Made by a program: the position numbers and the translations under genes. The notes beneath the pieces were generated by a model. The model was not told the DNA's origin. It ran no database searches and was given only the letters and a program-made list of their open reading frames with translations. Positions 59,598-64,000 of a stretch of DNA of 64,000 nt are shown in pieces. Within the stretch, counting starts at the first letter, position 1; the number at the start of each line of letters is the position of its first letter. Source of the DNA: Sphingobium sp. CECT 9361 (GTDB taxonomy: Bacteria > Pseudomonadota > Alphaproteobacteria > Sphingomonadales > Sphingomonadaceae); assembly GCF_918741285.1 (NCBI RefSeq), contig NZ_CAKKNC010000013.1:1-64000 (forward strand), read 5' to 3'.

Positions 59598-60004
59598 TTC
59601 GCCTCCACAGTCGGGACAGGATCTTTGGTCGAGTTGGCAACCGTCACGGGCAGCGGCTCGTCGGTCGCTGGCGATGCCGATGCGGAAGCGGCGATGGCTT
59701 CGAAAGCCTTGCTCGTCGTCTCTGCGCGCTTGGCGTCCAGCGCATCGGCCCCAGCCTTCGTTGTGAAGTAGAAACCCAGCGCCATCGTCGCCATGCCGGA
59801 AAGCTGACCGACGATGTAAGTGATGATGTCCTTGTTATCCTCCGGGATCGACTTGAAGAACATCAGGGGTAGCACGCTGACGAAGGCGGAAATTAGGAAG
59901 AAGGCCAGCCAGTTGCGGAACCGCTCTGTATCTCGCGCCTTCGTCGGCCTCCCCAGTATACGGCGCACCGCAGCGTCGAGGTCAGCGTCGGTCATCGCGC
60001 CCAA
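59594..60004 (-). CDS. Putative holin / phage membrane protein
   Basis: 136 residues with two membrane segments: RFRNWLAFFLISAFVSVLPLMFF and IITYIVGQLSGMATMALGFY, each inside a longer run. The C-terminus is Ala/Ser/Pro-rich. Two TMs with N-in/C-in topology, size and position between endolysin and spanins fit a holin that permeabilises the inner membrane. It overlaps the endolysin gene by 13 bases and the Rz-like gene by 4. The holin family was not identified. Confidence 0.7.
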   Translation of the reverse strand: MGAMTDADLDAAVRRILGRPTKARDTERFRNWLAFFLISAFVSVLPLMFFKSIPEDNKDIITYIVGQLSGMATMALGFYFTTKAGADALDAKRAETTSKAFEAIAASASASPATDEPLPVTVANSTKDPVPTVEAK

Positions 60005-60585
60005 TCCCCGGTTTTACGATGCAGCCAGGTCAGGAAGTCGCCGACGGTCTTGCCGCTGAGGATGGACATATTCGCCTGCGTTGCTGCCGAGCCGGCGATC
60101 TTGTCGGCTTGCGCACTCACGTCGGCCCCGATCACCGCAGCGGCCGTCACAGGTCCGAAGAAGTGCGATGCGTAGAGCGATGCCTTGTTGATCGGGATAT
60201 TGCGCTTCCGCAGATAGTCGGCGTTCTTTGCGGTGAACGTCTTGGCGCGCTGTGTTTGCTCTTCAACGGAGGGCGTGAGGCCGCCGAACGCAGCTCCGTT
60301 GTTCGATCCCCATTTCCCGCCCTCGCCGATCCATGTCCCCCGAATGAACTGGTACAGCCCGGAGGCACTGGACGTCGACGCCTTGATGTAAGGCCGGTCA
60401 TTGCTTTCGATCTTGGAAAGCATCGGCCAGTAGTCATCGGGAATCCCGATAACCGGCACAGGCTTCGGAGGCGCGATCGCGTCCAGCGCGGCGAGAACGT
60501 CCTTTCCCGCCCAACCATCGACCGTCAGCCCAAAGCGCTCCTGGAACAGGCGGACAAAAGCGTCGTCGGTGATCGTGTCCGTCAT
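59992..60585 (-). CDS. Phage endolysin with peptidoglycan-binding and lysozyme-like domains
   Basis: 197 residues. An N-terminal mini peptidoglycan-binding stretch (FVRLFQERFGLTVDGWAGKD) precedes a lysozyme/transglycosylase-like domain: SKIESNDRPYIKASTSSASG with a likely catalytic Glu in KIESND, then LYQFIRGTWIGEGGKW. No signal peptide, so it needs the holin for export. GGGAGTGAG precedes the ATG at 60585. Cleaves the host wall at the end of infection. Confidence 0.82.
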   Translation of the reverse strand: MTDTITDDAFVRLFQERFGLTVDGWAGKDVLAALDAIAPPKPVPVIGIPDDYWPMLSKIESNDRPYIKASTSSASGLYQFIRGTWIGEGGKWGSNNGAAFGGLTPSVEEQTQRAKTFTAKNADYLRKRNIPINKASLYASHFFGPVTAAAVIGADVSAQADKIAGSAATQANMSILSGKTVGDFLTWLHRKTGDWAR

Positions 60586-60597
60586 TTCTCACTCCCA

Positions 60598-60622
60598 TGA
60601 AAAAGGGCGCCCGAAGACGCCC
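60598..60622 (-). terminator. Intrinsic terminator ahead of the endolysin gene
   Basis: On the minus strand AGGGCG, TCTTCGGG, CGCCCT is followed by TTTTCATGGG. A stable UUCG-type loop plus T-run is a standard terminator. It would end transcripts from the tail genes to the right, while the endolysin ribosome-binding site begins only a few bases later. Confidence 0.7.
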
Positions 60623-60755
60623 TGTGCTGCGGTCCTGCCGCGAAATTGGTGTTTGGTTTTAGCCTAGGGTCGAACGGGTGCTACCGAACGAGAGGCGCTG
60701 GATAGAGCGATAGGGCATGCTATCAGCTACTGGACGGGGTTTGGCGAGGGCGAGG

Positions 60756-61520
60756 ATGACACTAAGACGATTCGCATTTGCTGCCATCGTGCTATGGTCG
60801 CCATCACCTGCCCAAGCGCTTCCCCCGGAGGCGCGCAAGGCCGGTTTCTCCAAACTCGTTTTCAGTGACGACTTCTCAGTGCTTGATCTAAGCCCCGATG
60901 GTGGCGGCAACCATCGTTGGTTCAACGGTCTCTGGCAACGCGGGCCCGTAAATCCCAAACAGTTCGAACTGATGAATGGATTCGTACGGCTCAAAACTCA
61001 CGTTGAGCCTCGGCGGATCGTCATGACGACGGCACTTACTACTATGCCGCGAACAAAAGGCTCCTCAACAACTTTTCGCTATGGCTACTTTGAAGCGCGA
61101 CTCAGGTTTTCTCCCGGACCATATGCTTGGCCGGCCTTTTGGCTACTCTCCGAACAAAGACCTAAAATAGATGACAAGGCCATGAAAAGCCGTTGGTGCG
61201 AAATAGACATTTTCGAAGGGGGGCGAGCGACGCACTTCCAAGGCACGGTGCATGACTGGCGGGACTTCAAGTCAACTTCGAATGCAAATCAACATTTCCT
61301 TTTGCCGGCGCCGATTGATAAATCCCAATGGAACAACTACGGCATGCTGTGGACACCGAGGACAATATCTTGGTTCTTCAACGGGCGCCTGCTTGGCTCA
61401 GCACCAACTCCAGTGGTGTGCAAGCAGCAGAGTTTATTCATCATAATAGGTGCGCAGAAGCGGCAAAACGGCCCAGCGCAGGAGGTGCTCGATGTCGACT
61501 GGGTTCATGTCTACCGCTGA
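60756..61520 (+). CDS. Secreted GH16 family glycoside hydrolase
   Basis: 254 residues from ATG 60756 with GAGGG 7-11 bases upstream. Signal peptide (LRRFAFAAIVLWSPSPAQA). The GH16 jelly-roll shows KLVFSDDFSVLDLSP, FRYGYFEARLRFSPGPYAWP, AFWLLSEQ and the catalytic E-x-D-x-x-E in WCEIDIFEGG. HFQGTVHDWRDF and QWNNYGMLWTPRTISWFFNG follow. The family cleaves beta-1,3/1,4 glucans, agars or succinoglycan-type exopolysaccharide (ExoK). It lies on the strand opposite the surrounding lysis and tail genes and has lower GC, so it looks like a later acquisition. Confidence 0.87.
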   Translation: MTLRRFAFAAIVLWSPSPAQALPPEARKAGFSKLVFSDDFSVLDLSPDGGGNHRWFNGLWQRGPVNPKQFELMNGFVRLKTHVEPRRIVMTTALTTMPRTKGSSTTFRYGYFEARLRFSPGPYAWPAFWLLSEQRPKIDDKAMKSRWCEIDIFEGGRATHFQGTVHDWRDFKSTSNANQHFLLPAPIDKSQWNNYGMLWTPRTISWFFNGRLLGSAPTPVVCKQQSLFIIIGAQKRQNGPAQEVLDVDWVHVYR

Positions 61521-62693
61521 TGTCGCGCCACAGTCCAAGGCGCGGCGGCGGCAAAATTACGCACCGTCCAAAGGCATTGTAGCCATATGGCTTGCGTCTG
61601 TCATGGTAGCGCCATTGCTTATTGGGGTCGCTTGGCCGCTGGCATATGCCTTGGCTCACCCGGATCGTTTGATAGGCTGTTTGCGCCGTGCAGCGCTCCC
61701 AAATGACCACATCAGCTTCTTTGCCCGCGTCCTCTTGGCCTAGCGCATCTGCATGTTCCTGCGCATCGAGATAACCTCCCGGCGCACTCGCGCCTGCGCC
61801 CATTAAATAGGCCGTCCCCGATGTGAAGTTCGACCCAATGCCGGGCCGGGTAAGCAGGTTCCATGCCGAGGCGATGGTGAAGAAAGTGGTCAGCTTCAGC
61901 CGGAAGCTCGTGGGCGAAAGAACTTCGATACATTCGAAGTCGCCATGCGGGCCGGTTAGCGGATCGAAACCCGGCACCTTGGCGATCTTGAATTTACGTG
62001 CCGAAGGAATGGCCTGCCCGGCTGTCAACGGCTCTGGGAAAGGTGCGGCAATCTCAAGACGCCATTCGTTCAGTGATAGGCGCTCGAAGCGCGTGATCGT
62101 GGCCTTGTTCTCCTGACCGTAATACTTCCAGCTATTGCGCGGTCCCCAGCTTCCCCACGCCCGGCTGTTAAAGACGACACCGGACTGCGGGCGCGCAGCC
62201 GTACCGCCAAAGGCGAAGCCGTCCGTCGATTCCGCATCCGTCGCGTCGTGGCTGAACATCGCGGCGAACCACAGATTATCCGTGATCTGTAGCTGCTTCG
62301 CGCCCATGTTTGGACCGACAACCCAACCTCGCCGCCCGCCCTTGTATTGGAGCGTGCCCGTGCGCTTGTCGGCGGTGATGTGTGTACCCGCGATAGAAAC
62401 GTAATCGCGATCATCTTCGTAGGTGAACGCGAGGTTCCCCGCGCGTAGGTCGATCTTCTCTTCAGGGTCGATCAGCGCCTTCCACCATGTCTTCGCACCC
62501 GCATCGCCGACAATGGCATTGCTGTTCTGGGTCGCGTGCGCGCCATCGGCGCCTGTCGCTGTTTCGCGCCACACCAGCGTTGCCGTGAGGTACGGCATAG
62601 AGCGCTCGAAGCTAGTGGCGGTTACCCCCGTTTCAACGTTGTTTGAAAGCCACTCGCCGATGACGCCTCCGGACGCGCCGCTCCACGGCGCAC
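61441..62693 (-). pseudogene. 5'-truncated phage tail / host-interaction protein
   Basis: The reading frame is open from 62769 to 61441, but only the part left of about 62693 looks like the phage protein (from APWSGASGGVIGEWLSNNVE). The first 25 residues to the right are antisense to the head-tail connector gene, so the true N-terminus is missing. It contains beta-rich tail-type sequence such as NSWKYYGQENKATITRFERL and FECIEVLSPTSFRLKL. The C-terminal part beyond about 61745 is doubtful because it overlaps the GH16 unit. Confidence 0.55.
61507..61743 (+). CDS. Possible small membrane protein after the GH16 gene
   Basis: 78 residues from ATG 61507, overlapping the GH16 end by 14 bases. It has one strong hydrophobic stretch (GIVAIWLASVMVAPLLIGVA, continuing WPLAYAL). 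It overlaps the open frame of the tail gene on the other strand, so only one of the two is real over this stretch. No family recognised. Confidence 0.35.
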   Translation: MSTADVAPQSKARRRQNYAPSKGIVAIWLASVMVAPLLIGVAWPLAYALAHPDRLIGCLRRAALPNDHISFFARVLLA

Positions 62694-63152
62694 ATTGATG
62701 GCCCGGCTGGATGGCTTGGTCGCGCCCTTGGCCCGCAAACGCTAGAGGCCCGGTTCTATCTCGACACATGCCCCGTCGTTCGCCTTCCTTATGGCCCGGT
62801 CATCGATCTGGTTTCGGTGAAGTATCTCGATGCCCTTGATGCCGAACAAACTGCAGACTTGGGCGACTTCAAGCTCTTCGGATCAGAAGTTGAGCCTGTA
62901 GCCGAATGGCCGTGGCTTGGAGGGTCCGCCCGCCGGGAGGCCGGCAGTATCCGTTATCGCGCGGGCTATGCCAAAACACCTTTGACCGATCCCCTCGAAC
63001 ACAATGTTCCTGCACCGATCATCGCTGCGATCCTTCTGATGACCGGGGATCTATACGCTAATCGCGAAACTGCCATCGTTGGCAGCGCTTCCGCGATCCC
63101 GATGTCTACGACGGTGGAGAACCTATTGTCGCCATATCAGGTCTGGCGCTGA
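62694..63152 (+). pseudogene. 5'-truncated phage head-tail connector protein
   Basis: In frame with the stop at 63152, similarity to gp6-like connectors extends left past the first possible start (GTG 62817): GWLGRALGPQTLEARF, YLDTCPVVRLPYGPVIDLVS, then KYLDALDAEQ. It ends at the junction near 62694, where the opposite-strand tail gene begins. No start codon is available in the homologous part, so the N-terminus has been lost. The C-terminus is intact (VPAPIIAAILLMTGDLYANRE). Confidence 0.65.
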
Positions 63153-63154
63153 AA

Positions 63155-63450
63155 ATGCCATCTCTTCGCCCCGGCGACCTTGACCAGCGGCTGACGCTCC
63201 TTGTGCCAACCTTGACTGAGAATGCGTTGAACGAAGAGGTCTCCACCTGGACAGTTCTGCGGACGATCTGGGCGGGGGTGAAAGAGGGATTGGGTAGGGA
63301 GTTCCTGCAATCTGCGCAGGTGTCGGCACAGAGCAAAGCAGCCTTCAGAATCCGCTATGCCGCCGACATCACGACCGCCAATCGTGCGCGGTGGGGCAAT
63401 ACGGAATATGAAATCGTCGATGTGACCGGCACCTATCGGTCCGGTGAAGC
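63155..63450 (+). pseudogene. 3'-truncated phage head-tail adaptor (head closure) protein
   Basis: It starts at ATG 63155, 2 bases after the connector stop, the normal spacing for these genes. LRPGDLDQRLTLLVPTLTEN, STWTVLRTIWAGVKEGLGRE and NTEYEIVDVTGTYRSGE match head-tail adaptors to near their C-terminus. After about 63450 the frame becomes antisense to the tape-measure fragment, so the last residues are replaced. Confidence 0.6.
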
Positions 63451-63451
63451 C

Positions 63452-63646
63452 TTCAATCGCCACATAGGATGCGGCCAGTGCCTTGATACCATTACTGGTG
63501 AAGGATGCCGCCTGCTCGATCTTCTGAAGCGACCGCTGCATGCCGGCAGCCTGGCTGTTGAGGTTCTGCGCCGCTTTGGTGATATTCGTGTTGAAGCTGG
63601 CCGTCTGGGCAATCAGGTCAACGACAAGACTTCCGACTTGTGTCAT
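63452..63646 (-). pseudogene. N-terminal fragment of a phage tail tape-measure protein
   Basis: It begins MTQVGSLVVDLIAQTASFNT, then NITKAAQNLNSQAAGMQRSL, a typical tape-measure N-terminus, with AAAGG upstream of the ATG at 63646. After about 65 residues the frame enters sequence antisense to the adaptor gene and soon stops. Tape-measure proteins usually exceed 600 residues, so nearly all of it is missing. Confidence 0.6.
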
Positions 63647-63675
63647 GCTAACTGCCTTTATCGATAGGGGAAATT

Positions 63676-63891
63676 ATGACTGTGATTCTGGATGCCGTCG
63701 CAACCATAGGTGCGTTGATCGGCTTACTTCTGGTATTGAGCGGCTTCGGAATGGAAATGTCCGCACCGCAGCAGGCGGTGTCCGCGGCGATGGGCATCGG
63801 TATTGCTGCCATTCCCTATTTCATAGCGTCGCTTAATCACCGTCAGGTGCTGCTGAAGGAAATCAAGAATCTGGTTGCCGCTCAGCGCTGA
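63676..63891 (+). CDS. Small two-TM protein of unknown function
   Basis: 71 residues from ATG 63676 with AGGGG upstream. Two membrane segments: ATIGALIGLLLVLSGFGM and VSAAMGIGIAAIPYFIASL, then a basic tail. It sits within the prophage on the opposite strand to the tail genes. No family recognised; a holin- or superinfection-type role is possible but unsupported. The last 10 bases overlap the end of the next gene. Confidence 0.6.
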   Translation: MTVILDAVATIGALIGLLLVLSGFGMEMSAPQQAVSAAMGIGIAAIPYFIASLNHRQVLLKEIKNLVAAQR

Positions 63892-64000
63892 GACCGGGCA
63901 GCCGCCCGATCCAGCACAGCATCCCAGACATCCTCGTCGCATTCCTGCTCATCAAACCTGTCGTCCTTGAAAAGCAGAAAGCTTTCAAATTCGACAGAGC
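63882..64000 (-). CDS. 3' end of a phage tail-region gene (partial)
   Basis: The frame enters from the right edge and ends TGA at 63882-63884 on the minus strand. The visible 38 residues include FESFLLFKDDRFDEQECDED and VWDAVLDRAAARSQR. Position just before the tape-measure start suggests a tail assembly chaperone, but too little is present to be sure. Confidence 0.45.
   Translation of the reverse strand, partial: SVEFESFLLFKDDRFDEQECDEDVWDAVLDRAAARSQR

Noticed and set aside
58513-64000. Gene transfer agent instead of prophage
   Set aside because: Connector, adaptor and tape-measure types also occur in GTAs, but the spanin/holin/endolysin set, the cargo gene and the disrupted order fit a decayed prophage better. 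The window edge prevents a firm decision.

Overview
The window is chromosomal DNA from an alphaproteobacterium, most likely a sphingomonad (Sphingomonadales). This rests on high-GC coding sequence, the order nuoA-N / birA / coaX / RNase J / DUF1467, the zapA-6S RNA-5-FCL-DUF2842 block, and the tkt-gap-pgk-fba block. The assignment was read by eye from protein motifs and gene order; no database search was run.

Layout. (1) 1-3371: the 3' part of an rRNA operon (23S, 5S, initiator tRNA), with long processing stems around both rRNAs. (2) 3468-7434: a zeta-class GST/maleylacetoacetate isomerase, a spermidine-synthase-like protein, a serine beta-lactamase-fold esterase and TesB. (3) 7530-16777: a five-gene glycogen operon, glgP-glgB-glgC-glgA-glgX, with overlapping or nearly abutting genes. 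(4) 16785-18463: tRNA-Pro with its own promoter and terminator, a short RadC/JAB protein and thyA. (5) 18484-22175: branched-chain 2-oxoacid dehydrogenase E1alpha-E1beta-E2; E2 carries a palindromic repeat inside its reading frame. (6) 22179-26500: SDR, a secreted protein, an AI-2E/PerM-type membrane protein, tRNA-Asp, DUF2842, 5-formyl-THF cyclo-ligase, 6S RNA, zapA and a small coiled-coil gene. (7) 26738-32745: tkt, gap, pgk, class I fba, thiE. (8) 32802-36069: L,D-transpeptidase lipoprotein, M23 peptidase, efp, inositol monophosphatase. (9) 36087-51005: the complete 14-gene complex I operon nuoA-N, preceded by a Fur-like palindrome and interrupted twice by paired REP-type repeats. (10) 51002-54510: birA (no ordinary start codon), coaX, RNase J, DUF1467. 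(11) 54511-58512: a 771-residue two-TM coiled-coil protein with TipN-like architecture, a divergent Hpt-like protein lacking its phospho-accepting histidine, and an NTP-transferase-like protein fused to a membrane domain. (12) 58697-64000: a damaged prophage with an intact lysis cassette (endolysin, holin, overlapping Rz/Rz1-type spanins), a GH16 glycanase on the opposite strand, and a tail/tape-measure module broken by an inverted fragment carrying head-tail connector and adaptor genes.

Most of the window is core metabolism: glycogen storage, the lower pentose-phosphate/triose-phosphate steps, branched-chain oxoacid oxidation and respiration. The unusual parts are the palindromic repeats (including the copy inside E2), the 54.5-58.5 kb group of poorly characterised proteins, and the rearranged prophage that runs off the right edge.
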